Positions 23,513 through 33,463 of a stretch of DNA of 64,000 nucleotides are shown in pieces. The stretch lies in NCBI GenBank assembly GCA_002989075.1, contig PSQN01000016.1:806001-870000 (forward strand), written 5' to 3'. The DNA comes from Arthonia radiata (Eukaryota; Ascomycota; Arthoniomycetes; Arthoniales; Arthoniaceae). Position 1 is the stretch's first letter. Each line of letters opens with the position of its first letter. The position numbers and the translations under genes are program-made. The notes under the pieces were generated by a model. It was given only the letters and a program-made list of their open reading frames with translations, had not been told where the DNA came from and did no database searches.

Positions 23513-24175
23513 CTACTGCGCGTACCTCTCTCTCGCTTCCAACCACAGCATGTTCCATCGAGACACAGACCTCGCAGCATCCATCACGAGCTTGTCTATC
23601 TGTCTCCAACCGAACGCCTCGTCAGTTTGCCTATATATATAACCATCTAATTCGTCGTCATCATCTATGTCCACAACAGGCCGTGGTGGAAAACAATCTG
23701 CCTCTTTATCAGGGTTCGTCTCGGCTTCGAACTTTATGCCGTCGACTTCATATGCCAGGCGCCAGATCTCGTTGAACGTTATTTCACACCACATAGGGCT
23801 GATGTTGGCGAAGAGAGTAGTATCTGTGACGAATGTTTGGTACCGCTATGAGGGATTAGCAAGGACTTTAGCTTCGTCAACAAGATAGAGAATGAGAGAG
23901 CGCCGGGAGGTGGGTGGGAGGGGGGAAGATCTCGCGCAAGCTTGCGTGCGGGTTGAGAGAGGACTCACGTCTTTCAGACATTCCAGACATGCCATGCGGC
24001 CGGTATGAGGGAGCCGTGGCCGATAGCCCCAGAAAGCGTGATACCGGTTTGGGCATGCTTGGTGCCATGTAGTATGTATAAGCTCGAACAGTTCAGACCG
24101 TATGGCGATGGTGAGGATTTGGGACAGCAACTCCATTGGTAGAACAGGCGGCGACATGGATATTGCGGGTACCAT
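23513..24175 (-). CDS. Array member 5: F-box-like small protein, C-x2-C kept
   Basis: Two exons, 23969-24175 and 23513-23845, 179 aa; 123-nt intron (GTGAGT...CTCATAG), phase 0. Exon 1 has LPMELLSQILTIAI, ACPN and CLEC three residues from the splice site. Exon 2 opens RYQTFVTDTTLFANISPMWC, then FNEIWRL. A run of aspartates (VVDIDDDDELDGY) lies near residues 120-135. The domain order is that of array members 4 and 6. Function unknown. Confidence 0.78.
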
Positions 24176-24594
24176 GCTGAGCGTTTTGAATCTTAAAAGG
24201 GAATTGTCTTGGGATCGGAGGCTGATACGGCTTTTTGCTTTCTGAGGTGCCAGAAGTCGAGATAGAACTAGTGATAAGGGGTAGATTGGAAGTAGTTATG
24301 AGGGTAGCATAGCATGATTGATGAATGAGGCTCGGGAGTTGTAGTTTGAGCCACGATGCGTCAGCGACGTGACAATCAGATGAAACTCCTCCAAGGGTAG
24401 GCTCATACGGCATCGCAACGTCAGACCATTCACTTCCACCGATAATACCAAGAAGATCTACCTACCAATAGCGGCCCCAGCATTCTATCAGCCCTACTCC
24501 ATCATCGCGCTCTCATCAGAAATCATAGCCTCCTGCTGCAATTTTCAGGACCCGTTTCTAGCTGTTCGTGGATACAAAGTAACAGTCTTGCCAA

Positions 24595-25117
24595 CTATGC
24601 CTCTGCACCCCATACAAGCCACTTGTTTTCGCGCTCAGAAACATAGGCCGAGGGCGAGAGCTGCCACATCGAAAATCTGTGAACAAGATCGGCAAGCGAG
24701 TACTCGATAAAGTCTCCATGCCATGCCCGCAGCACGTGCACCCGAATATATCGCAGTTCTTTAATTGATAGGGTCCACCACATTGGACTAACCTGCGCGA
24801 GGTTTGCGATAGCTGACTTGAACTTCGCGTCGGCCTACAGTGCGTTAGTGCGCTGTGGCCTCAAGACATCATGTATTCACAAGGTATTCATTTCGGGTAT
24901 GATTGGTAGCAGAGAGACTTACGATCATCATGCAACATGCGCAGCCGCCCGCCGCTTTGTGTCCCCCGAGAACGCGAAACTCGATCCGCGGACACACATT
25001 GTTGAACGTTTCGTATACGAGACCATCAAAGGCAGCCCGTACTGTGTGAGCGACTATAAACTCCTGCAGCTCGATTGGGATCGAGAGCGTTGATCTAATG
25101 GCCGCAGTAGATTCCAT
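24595..25117 (-). CDS. Array member 6: F-box-like small protein, shortest
   Basis: Two exons, 24923-25117 and 24595-24834, 144 aa; 88-nt intron (GTAAGT...CTGTAG), phase 0. Exon 1 has IPIELQEFIVAHTV, VCPR and CACC, close to array member 4 in spacing. Exon 2 opens ADAKFKSAIANLAQVSPMWW, then SIKELRYI. The tail after the helix is short. Function unknown. Confidence 0.77.
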
Positions 25118-25544
25118 GCTGGGCTATTGTAGGGCGCAATGTGATGAGGTCGTCGGTATGGCCAAGAAGAGTTTTTTGGTACACGTGCAAGGTGTTAAAG
25201 AAACTGAAGTGCTGATGTCAGACATTGTCATGCATTATCGTTCAAGCAACGTCTAAGCACGCTTAGCATCCCTCATCTTACGCGGAGGCCAGCGGTCGCT
25301 CTTATATCAGTTTTGTCGAGAAACGGTCGGCTGAAACCATGCCTTTGAAACAGCAGACATTGCAAGGGTAAAACACATAAATGCCATGGCTGTACTCACT
25401 GTTCTTTCACCGCTAGCTCTTGATATAAGTGAGCGAACACCACCAGTTCTGTGGAATGCAGCCCTCACCCGGACAAGTGCAACAGCAAAGAGCTCCCAGC
25501 TGCCCCTTCTTCCACCACGCAGTTTAGCACAACTGCTCCGCCCC

Positions 25545-26138
25545 TTAGAGCAGTAGTCCATCTCTCAAAGCAACACTCTCAGCAGCAGCCAGCTCAGCCA
25601 CTTGAAAAGCCTTCTCAACCTCGAGCTCCTTAATAATCATCGCAAAATGCGCCTCAACCAAAAGCGTTTTGTCCATCTCATCACCAATCTCATCACCAAT
25701 CTCATCACCAATCTCATCACATGTGTCACACTTCGGGAACTGATATACGCTGTTGCAAGCGCTGTGAAACCACCTTTCATGCTTGAAGGATCGTTCCATC
25801 AAGAGACTCTGCAGCTCTTGAGCCTGTTGGCGATGCTCGACGCAGAGGCGCAGTAAGGTTTCCGCCGCTGCTACGCCAAGCTCGCACAGTGCGACTGCTG
25901 TGATTTCGTACGCTTCGATTTTGATGATAACGCATGTGTCGCAGTATGTATCTGGCAGGGTTCCACCTGCACGATGTATCCAGTCTGTATCGTCTGTTGG
26001 ACATTTATCGCTTCGAGTGTATCGTAGAATGTCGGCAAAGTGCGAGTCCATGCAGTCCTCAACAATCTTGAGCACAAGCTCCAAGGGCAGTGATAGTAGT
26101 AGTTGATGCAGCTTAGGCAGGAGTAGTGCCGATAACAT
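25545..26138 (-). CDS. Array member 7: F-box-like protein with EIGD repeats and ALR tail
   Basis: Single exon, 197 aa. The N-terminus has LSLPLELVLKIVEDCM, KCPT and YCDTC, matching the intron-bearing members, followed by a helical AVALCELGVAAAETLLRL. The second half is new: a C-x2-C (CDTC), then a DNA-level 12-bp repeat coding EIGD four times, and the tail AESVALRDGLLL shared with array members 8-10. It therefore links the two halves of the array. Function unknown. Confidence 0.75.
   Translation of the reverse strand: MLSALLLPKLHQLLLSLPLELVLKIVEDCMDSHFADILRYTRSDKCPTDDTDWIHRAGGTLPDTYCDTCVIIKIEAYEITAVALCELGVAAAETLLRLCVEHRQQAQELQSLLMERSFKHERWFHSACNSVYQFPKCDTCDEIGDEIGDEIGDEMDKTLLVEAHFAMIIKELEVEKAFQVAELAAAESVALRDGLLL
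25678..25725. repeat. 12-bp microsatellite-like repeat inside array member 7
   Basis: Four perfect copies of TCATCACCAATC plus a partial fifth. On the coding (minus) strand each unit reads as the four codons E-I-G-D, so copy number can change without breaking the frame. Perfect identity suggests recent or ongoing slippage. Confidence 0.9.
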
Positions 26139-26675
26139 TTTTCCGTTAAGGTCTCAATGGTAGTCGCGAGTACGGCTGAATTCGCTGTGCTGTCGCAGCG
26201 TCCGGGATATCCAACAAATTGCTAGTGCCGGTTGATTTGGAAGACGTCGGGCCTGTGGGTCGTGGATTGCAGTATATATTCTATTGTCAGAGCGTACGTA
26301 CTGCTCAGACCTACGACGCTCAGACATGTGCAATATCTGGTGTCGGGTTACGGTACAGTAAGCGTCCACTGCCATACTTATATCCGCCATGCTAATTGAA
26401 AGAAAAATCTCATCTGTGTAAGTCTGATTTTGCACACGTTCTGTTCCGACGCCGCTTTGTGGTCCGAAAGACAATGTAATGGCATTTCGATACGAAAGTA
26501 AGCCGACAGCCTCCACACTGTTTCTTCTCTTGATTCTTTGTGGCCTTTTAGCCCTTAAAGCGGAGAGGATGGCCGAAAAGCTCAATCCAGAAGCAAAATG
26601 AACTCGCTCGTGTACTTTCTCAGAACACATTGTACTAGTACCTAGCACTCTTAGCATATCGCTATGTGCAGCCTA

Positions 26676-27176
26676 TCACACATGAAAAGCCACGCTCTCC
26701 TCCAGCACCATCCCAGTAAATTCGCTTGAGCACACCACCGGCGCTTGCAGGCGCTTCAGCTTCCTGTCAACCAGAAAGAGTTCACGATACTCATTTACGC
26801 CCCATCTGCACCGTTGACGATAATACTGACCTGAGCGTACGTAACTGCCACATATACGAAAGTGCGTTATATGCTCATTCCGAGCGGAGCGCGCATGTTC
26901 GAGTCGCTGTCGCGCCATCGTCTCGTATTTGTTTACGCGCTGCATGGCTTCGATCATTGAAAAGCGAGAAGTAAGAGCAATGCCTTTGAATGCCTGAGTG
27001 AAACCTTTGATGTCAGGTACGGGGTATAGTGTCGTTTGGTCAGAATGTTCTTCCCAGTAGCGCATCGAGAGTTCAGGGAAGTCTGCGTGGAGAGTGTGGT
27101 CAAGGATAGCTAGATAGGTCTCCAGTGGTAGTCGCGGCTGATCACGTTCGAGACGGCTGACGTCGGACTTTGCCAT
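26676..27176 (-). CDS. Array member 8: F-box-like small protein
   Basis: Single exon. I start at ATG 27176 (MAKSDVSRLERDQ), which puts LPLETYLAILDHTL near residue 15 as in the neighbours; an in-frame ATG at 27245 would add a hydrophobic stretch with no counterpart. Length 166 aa. CP and C-x2-C are lost. The C-terminus ends LEESVAFHV, a diverged form of the tail in array members 7, 9 and 10. Function unknown. Confidence 0.65.
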   Translation of the reverse strand: MAKSDVSRLERDQPRLPLETYLAILDHTLHADFPELSMRYWEEHSDQTTLYPVPDIKGFTQAFKGIALTSRFSMIEAMQRVNKYETMARQRLEHARSARNEHITHFRICGSYVRSGQYYRQRCRWGVNEYRELFLVDRKLKRLQAPVVCSSEFTGMVLEESVAFHV

Positions 27177-27524
27177 AGCGGTCGCTGCTGAACGTTTGAT
27201 CTGAAGTAGCGGGGCGATCAGAGCGCTTAAATTAACACAAAGCAAGCTTGCTGTATGAGCTGTCGAGGCGTTGGCAGCAGTTGCGGAGTATAGACAACGT
27301 TTAAGGATCGGTTGACGTGAAAGCGTTGCTCAGTTGGCATCGTATATTAGTCATGAGTCCGGCCAATGAGATGCCGAACACTGATTTGTTGATGAAGCCA
27401 TTGATGAAGAGGACATGATCGATACTCCAACCGAATCCAGTATGGCAGGAAATGGAAAGTGGACAAGCTTGGAATGTTCTTGTGATCGTTGATACCGCCA
27501 AGCTTTGGGGTGCAGGAACCCAAT

Positions 27525-28118
27525 TCAAGCCAGCAGCCCACCGCGCAGTGCAATGCTTTCCTCAAGCACTTCTTCTTGCAAGTCAATAGAGTTAAGTACG
27601 TGCATGTATATCTTGCCTAGGACGCTTTCCACGTCGAGAGCATGCCTGTAGGTCCATCTACCCCAGTTGCAATCGTGGCCTGTACTTGACTGCAAGATTA
27701 CCCATTTGTCCTTGATGTTGTGGACGTTGCGACAGTGCTCATCCCGCGCCTGCGCGGCCTTTCTGGTACTGCCGCGGGCGTTTCGCAGAAAGTTTTCAAG
27801 TATGCCCGCGATTTGCGGCACGCACAGCAGTGACAGCCGCCGCGACAGCTGCATTGTCAACTCTGCTGCCTCCAAAAGGTTTACGTGACCAGAATCAAGA
27901 ATGTAGTTTTGGAGCCGCCCGACTGTTCGATTTTGCTGATCTCTGATGTGGTAGTCGCGAGGGTAATCGGGAAGAGCGAAACAATGTCCTTGCTCAGTAA
28001 ATGATAGCATATTCTGCAACGGAGCTTCCAAACTGGAGCGGATAATCTGGAGGTGTATCTCAGGCGGAAGGTGTAACTTTTGCAGCTGTTTGCGCGGCTG
28101 CGACAATGCCGTAGCCAT
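27525..28118 (-). CDS. Array member 9: F-box-like small protein
   Basis: Single exon, 197 aa, same length as array member 7. It has LHLPPEIHLQIIRSSL at about residues 15-30, a long helical middle (AAELTMQLSRRLSLL) and the tail LEESIALRGGLLA. The cysteine pairs of the array are missing except for one Cys after the first helix. Function unknown. Confidence 0.7.
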   Translation of the reverse strand: MATALSQPRKQLQKLHLPPEIHLQIIRSSLEAPLQNMLSFTEQGHCFALPDYPRDYHIRDQQNRTVGRLQNYILDSGHVNLLEAAELTMQLSRRLSLLCVPQIAGILENFLRNARGSTRKAAQARDEHCRNVHNIKDKWVILQSSTGHDCNWGRWTYRHALDVESVLGKIYMHVLNSIDLQEEVLEESIALRGGLLA

Positions 28119-28953
28119 ACGGACAGTGAGAATCCTAGTGGTCCCGGCGTAGGCGCGTGGCTGATCGGAGGCCCGTTTTGCGAAAGTGATAATGTCGCTT
28201 TGCCGGGGTCAGGGTGGTTCCCTCAACTGGTAGGAATTAGAAAGCAGGCTCCAGGACCGCCGAGACTCTTGGCTAGCCGTTGTTATCATATTGACGCGGT
28301 CAGAGCGTAAGGCAGAGAGATAAGATGATAGATGGTAACGGTCATAATGATGGCGCCAAGCGTCGATCGTTGCAGCGGGCGTTCCACCACACTCTCGTTT
28401 TGATCTTGAATCTTGAATACTTGATGCGCGCGATCGCCTGCAGCAGAGGACCAACAGGTGTCAAGCCTCACCGACTGTCATATTTGAAAAGCGCGAACAG
28501 GCCAGACAACCAGAAGCAACACGGTTGCAAGCACATCCCAATCAATTTACTTGTCGTCGCTATCCAAAGCATTCCTAGGAGCCCTCGAAAGAGTCATCAT
28601 AAACATCACGCAGGAGGAAGACATCAACTAGAGTCAAGTAATTGAGACGCCCCGACGCCAGGATATACCGAGCTGTCGACGACAGAAATGAATCTTGCAA
28701 GATGAACAAGATACTTACTCTTCTTTGAACTTGCTTGCTTTCCTGAAATTTCTACCATTTTGCCGCTAGTGAACGCGCCGACGCGTGCGCGTATGTCACC
28801 TGTATTTGGATACCTTGAGATGGATGTGATTTAGAAGATACAGCCAGGGTGACCTGGTTTGTACGCCCGATGGAGTATCATTCCGCAGGTACGACCGCGC
28901 CAAGCACACGAATCACTTGTCATTCCCACTCCCTCACTCGGCACTGCTGCTAC

Positions 28954-29703
28954 TCACGAAGGAAGAAGCAGTTGTCCATCTCGCAGAGCCAAGCTTGATG
29001 TCAATGTATCGTCCTGGCGCAAGTAAGCTCTCGCCCTCGCATGCATACGGCGCGCGCTGTGAATAGCCATGGGGATCTTGACCAAGTCTTTGTAGTTCCA
29101 CCACACCTGCATGCACCCCGGACAGGAGCAACCCAGCTTGGGGCGAAGAAAGTCCTTGTTGCGTAGAGCCATATGCAGGTGGTCGTTCGGGTCCCTGATG
29201 TCGTCGATGGCCAGAGAACCTGCCTTGACTAGGTAGTCATCGATCCACACGGCCACCTCATCACACACGGACTTCGAGAGAAAACCGATCTCGTAGACTG
29301 CGCGGCGAAAGAAAGGTACGAGAATCGGCACTCTTGAGAATAGTGATTCGTCACTGCTAAAGATAGATTCCATGGTATCATCGGAACGTATCGAGCTGGC
29401 GTCGCCGTCGCTGTCATCCTCTCTGTCATCCTCCGTGATCGTCATGCGCCCTTCCTCCACATCATCGGCGGTCTGGCGGTCGAGAATGGAAACGAGTGTC
29501 AACGATGTCTTGTACGTGCCTCTTATGGTTCTCTTGTACACATCTTCCAGACGGTAAGAGATTATTTTTAGTATGATCTCATCTGGAAGTCGAGGCAGCG
29601 CTGCACTGCTTGGTGCGAAGGACAGATTGTTCTTAGTGACGCGTTCGCAGTTGTCCTTCGTATTGGCCTTTCTTCGCTTCAGCGTTGACGAGCACTGACC
29701 CAT
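28954..29703 (-). CDS. Array member 10: F-box-like protein with possible lipid anchor
   Basis: Single exon. I prefer ATG 29703 (249 aa) over the upstream in-frame ATG 29787 because it gives MGQCSSTLKRRK, a textbook N-myristoylation head (Gly2, Ser6) with a palmitoylatable Cys4 and a basic patch. LPRLPDEIILKIISYRL follows at about residues 33-50, then an acidic Ser/Asp-rich stretch, a helical middle, a C-S-C-P-G-C cluster near residue 205 and the tail SSLALRDGQLLLPS shared with array members 7-9. If lipidation is real this member would sit at a membrane. Function unknown. Confidence 0.7.
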   Translation of the reverse strand: MGQCSSTLKRRKANTKDNCERVTKNNLSFAPSSAALPRLPDEIILKIISYRLEDVYKRTIRGTYKTSLTLVSILDRQTADDVEEGRMTITEDDREDDSDGDASSIRSDDTMESIFSSDESLFSRVPILVPFFRRAVYEIGFLSKSVCDEVAVWIDDYLVKAGSLAIDDIRDPNDHLHMALRNKDFLRPKLGCSCPGCMQVWWNYKDLVKIPMAIHSARRMHARARAYLRQDDTLTSSLALRDGQLLLPS

Positions 29704-30173
29704 GCTGGCACTTGGAGCGAATGATTTTTCAAGATGGTGAGGTGTCGATACTGACACTGTAAGATGCACTCTGATTGAGGCGTTCATGCTGCAGAGAAGT
29801 TAGCGTGTTGTCGAAAGGTGATTGCATAAGCGTTTATCCAGACAACCGTCATATCGTCAGATGACGATAAGCTGGGGTCGAATAGGCGGTGAAAAAGAGT
29901 TCGATATCACAGTCTTTACACAGGTCGTGAAGAGCTATCTACGCGCGACCGGCAAATGGCTCGATGCCCGAATGCAGTCGTGGTGGAGCAGGCGCATTGG
30001 CGGTCGTACATGTACAGCTGTCGTAAGGCCAGTATCAATCTCGGTGGAGCGAGTTTCGCAAGCCGGACGTGCGAGAATCGCAGGTCGCATCCAATTCCCC
30101 AAAGCCGGAAAATGTCGTGGACTCATATCGTCGATTCCAAGATGTCACTTCCAGCGAGGTGGGCTAAGAGTGG

Positions 30174-31686
30174 TCACCCTCCTTTCTCCAGCCACTCTCC
30201 GAATTCATCAATGCGCTTGCCCTCTCCCTCATCAGCACCATCAGCCTCCTTCTCCGGGCGGCTCTTTTTGAAGCGCTCGCTGCCGTCCGCAATCTTGGCG
30301 ATGACAGATTTGCCTGAGAAAACGCGGCCATGCATGATTTTGACACACTCACGGGCGGCCCTCGAGTCTGTGAAGCGAACCGTTGCCGCGCCGCGTGGGT
30401 CTTTGTCAAACACCGTCACATTAGTTACTTGACCCAGCTTTTTAGCTTCGTCCTGGATGTCTTCGCGTATATCTCCAAGCGCGTCGGGGTCATCATCGAT
30501 CTCAGCAAGCGTGAACATGTGCTCTAGTACGACGACTTTGTCGAAACGAGGGTTGGTCTGAGGAAGCGCGGAGACGTCTTCGTCGGAAGACCAGTCGGCC
30601 AGCTTCCTAGGGACCCGTTAGATTGTAGAATGAATGGTTCCAGTACTGGCGATACGTACTCATTCATCTTCTGCGCCTTGGCCTTGACCTGTTTCTGGTT
30701 ATGGGTAGGGCGCTTTTTGCGAATAGAGAATGCCTCATCGCCGTCCACTTTGGCCTCATCATCCTGATTCTCGTGATGCTTCTTGAAGCTGCGATCAGCT
30801 TCGGTTACATGCATTGGGCCACCGGGCCCAGTCACTCTGTGTGGCCAGGGTCAGTATTGAGGACATTCGGGAATAGATCGGATCATCTGCGCTTACCCCA
30901 GTCTAAAGTCGGACTCATCCAACATCTGGATAGCAAGTGAGACACTCTCCGGGCGAAAGAAGACAACGAGCGCCTCGCCCATGAACTTTCCGTTCTTGTC
31001 CGTGTACATCTTGATACGGTGGCGGTTGTTGTCTGTGCCTTCGGCGATCAAGCCATATTTGCCAAAGACGGAGGCGATCTCGTCGGCATCTGCATTTAAA
31101 GGAATTGAAGTCGCGTAGACAGCGGTATTCGGCTTCTCTGGGGCTGGCTTTTTGGCTTTTTTTGAGGGAGCATCATTCTGGTGAATCCAAGTCAGTCCCG
31201 CTGTGTATGCAGCATGAACAGATATGCTCTTGGAAGGCTAAAGACTCGCCTGGGTATCCACCTTCCGCTTGGTGCCAGCTCTTGAGGCAGCCTCATCGTT
31301 ATCACCTCCAGTATGTTCATCGTCATCCTTAGCGGCATAAGCCTGCTGTTGCTGCTCTTTCAGAGAATCATCGAACTGTGTGCGCAAGGCGCAAGTGAGT
31401 ACGTGTCCGTATTTTGCCAAGCTGAGTCACGCTGCTCTCGCTGCTGTCAAGCAAGGAGTCGAAAATGCTGGAAGCGTACCACTAGAGTCCATTTTTTTAC
31501 TTTCTCGTTCCACTCAAACTCCTGTCCGTCGTCATCCTCGAGGAGCCATCTGCCGTCGAGCTGCGACTGAGCACAGCGTGGGTCTTTGACAAAGTCCTCC
31601 TGAGTTTGTGGGAACGCGACCTTGACGGCCGATAGCTGATCGTTGGGCGGTGGGGAGCCCTGTTCGGGCGCGAAAGACTCGGCCAT
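30174..31686 (-). CDS. CUS2: Cus2 / Tat-SF1 family splicing factor, two RRMs
   Basis: Five exons, 31480-31686, 31250-31375, 30897-31177, 30660-30836 and 30174-30606, 407 aa; all phases agree. In yeast Cus2 helps fold U2 snRNA and binds the SF3b protein Hsh155; human Tat-SF1 is the homologue. The N-terminus has a GYF-like WLLEDDDGQEFEW segment. RRM1 lies at about 130-205 (TAVYATSIPLNADADEI, MGEALVVFF). RRM2, of the UHM type, is at about 284-375 (VVVLEHMFTLAEI, GAATVRFTDSRAARECV). Between them is a lysine-rich link. Intron 2 has a GC donor (CAG|GCGAGT) with a normal CAG acceptor; splicing it keeps frame and homology. Confidence 0.9.
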
Positions 31687-31993
31687 TCGTGGGTCTGATC
31701 GCGTCTTAGCAAAATGGTCTTGATCTGTTTGTGTTAGCGGCAGCGTCTGATGGGAAACAGATAGCTGCGTTGTTGATGTTCAAAGACAAGACGGGGATGT
31801 GAGCTGGAGAGCTGGAGACGCCAAGACGAGGGCGGCAAGGCGGCACTACCACCTGCTACCAGCATGTGACAATTGTGACTTCGTTGTAGAAGACAGGACG
31901 TTGCTGAACCTCATCTACGGGCTTTATGGGCGGATGCTTCATGATACCGAACGAGTAGTGGTATCATTCGAAGCGCCGTCGCCATCTGAAAGG

Positions 31994-32972
31994 TCATGCC
32001 GACATGGCACGCAAGCCCCTCAACACCTTCTGCATCTCCGAACCCTCCCACTCGGCATCCTCATACACTCCATGTTCCTTGCACCACTCATCCGTCTTCT
32101 TCCAATTGCTCGCAGTCGCAATGACTTCCATCATCCTCGAAACCAAATCCTTGACTGCTTGATGCTGCAAATCCTTCAAACCAAGCTCCTTGCACAAGGT
32201 CCAGAAATGCACGTAAGTAAACAGATCCTCGGGATATCCGAACTTGCCGCCCATACGTACGACCGTTATGTGCCCGGTGTAAAGAGCTCGTAAAAGGATC
32301 TCGTAAGTGCGAGTCGGATATCCGACGACAGGGAAGTAGAGTTTCCCTTTGTTGTGGAGAGCGTCGAAGTACGCAGACTGCTCGGTTGCGTAGAGCGCCT
32401 CGAAACGGACCTTGAGCTCTGTCATGATAACATCCATTGATTCGGCTGAATCTTCCCTATCAATTCTCCACCTGTCGCAGCAATGGTAATGAATAGAGCC
32501 ATCGTTCTCGTCTACGTCGAACACCTGACAGAGTATCGAGTTCACTGGATCGGGATGTTGGCCAAGTTTGCACAAGGCTTGGTGCATCTGATTGATCATC
32601 AGCAAGCCTCGTTGAGGCAGAGTGAAGGAAAGCAGACTCACGCGTTCGTACTGCTGTTCAAGGCGCTTGTGATCTTCCAGGGGAGACTTTTGACTACCGC
32701 GCTCCACGGTGTAGTATTCGTTGATGCGCTTGACAAGTGCTTTGGCAGACTCCATATAGAATCGTGCGCTGTTCACGAGGCTGACACGTGAAGCAATCTT
32801 TGGAGATCGGCGTAATACGTCTTGATGGATGTAATAGACCTGTTTCTTATCTTGAGGCCCCAGCTCCAGGGCGACGACTGCACCATATGGGAATGTCTCC
32901 GTGCTAATAGCTGTTAGCTTACGCTCCAAATTGGGGAGTGAGTCACCTATCCTCCGGTAATGCGTTTGACAT
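31994..32972 (-). CDS. BTB/POZ-like domain protein
   Basis: Two exons, 32947-32972 and 31994-32903, 311 aa. The long frame has no ATG near its start. A 43-nt intron (GTGACT...CTAAC...TTAG, phase 2) joins it to MSNALPEDS. The first part, VVALELGPQDKKQVYYIHQDVLRRSP, fits the start of a BTB fold, and LFTYVHFWTLCKELGLKDLQ near residues 245-265 is the helix pair common in fungal BTB proteins, with LLRALYTGHI before it. A second possible intron of 54 nt (GTGAGT at about 32632 to ATCAG at about 32579) is in frame, so the protein may be 18 residues shorter. BTB proteins often act as Cullin-3 adaptors; nothing here proves that role. Confidence 0.72.
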
Positions 32973-33463
32973 GACTGTCAAGATCCTCCTCATGCATACC
33001 TGCCATGGTGCTGGGCTCGAAAGAGTCGAGCGAATGTGAAGGTGCTGGTCACAAAGTGCAAATCATGTTCGAGATGCAGAAGAGTGAGAGAAAAGGTCAC
33101 GAAGTTGAGGGGTCTTGGCTTGTCAAAGCACACGCGTCTGGATTCCTATTTGGGAACGAGTGGTTCAGCCACAAAAAGGCGATAGTTCTGATATGTTCAC
33201 ACAAGTACAGCATTCCAGCAAGCTTTGCGTCTATTATGCGCCACATTGCTTCATACTGCAGGCGAAATTCGGTGATTGCCACTTGACAAAGCTCGATATT
33301 GGATGACAGCAGGTGGATGCAACGGCTGCGTGACCGACGAGCGTTGACATGCATGACCTCGGATACTTTCGCCACGATGATCGTTGCGAACTCTGCGTTT
33401 CCATATATTACCTCACGGCCCTCGGTGTCTGGAAGCCGCGACCTGTTGGCTATGCTACTCAGA

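Larger units (their letters stand above)
18592..29703 (-). other. Tandem array of ten small paralogous genes (F-box-like N-terminus)
   Basis: Ten genes in a row on the minus strand, separated by 0.35 to 0.85 kb spacers with no other convincing genes. Most members begin within about 10-45 residues with an F-box-like motif, (L/I)Px-E-(L/I)-Q-x2-(I/V)(I/V). Then, in most, follow a CP pair about 20-25 residues later, a C-x2-C, and a helix of the form AF-x2-A-x3-L-x2-(V/I)S-x2-W-x5-EL. In five members an intron lies 2-3 residues after the C-x2-C position, always in phase 0. The last four members lack the intron and instead end in a shared tail like ES(V/I)ALR(D/G)G-LL. The members are too diverged for recent copies. 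Function unknown; single genes are listed separately. Confidence 0.8.

Noticed and set aside
26154-26657. 167-codon open frame on the minus strand between array members 7 and 8
   Set aside because: It lacks the family motifs, has no domain signature and lies in a spacer like those between other members; most likely chance.
33097-33463. Long minus-strand frame downstream of caspase-like gene 1
   Set aside because: It overlaps the last exon of gene 1 in another frame and does not match the tail of genes 2 and 3; no support as a separate gene.
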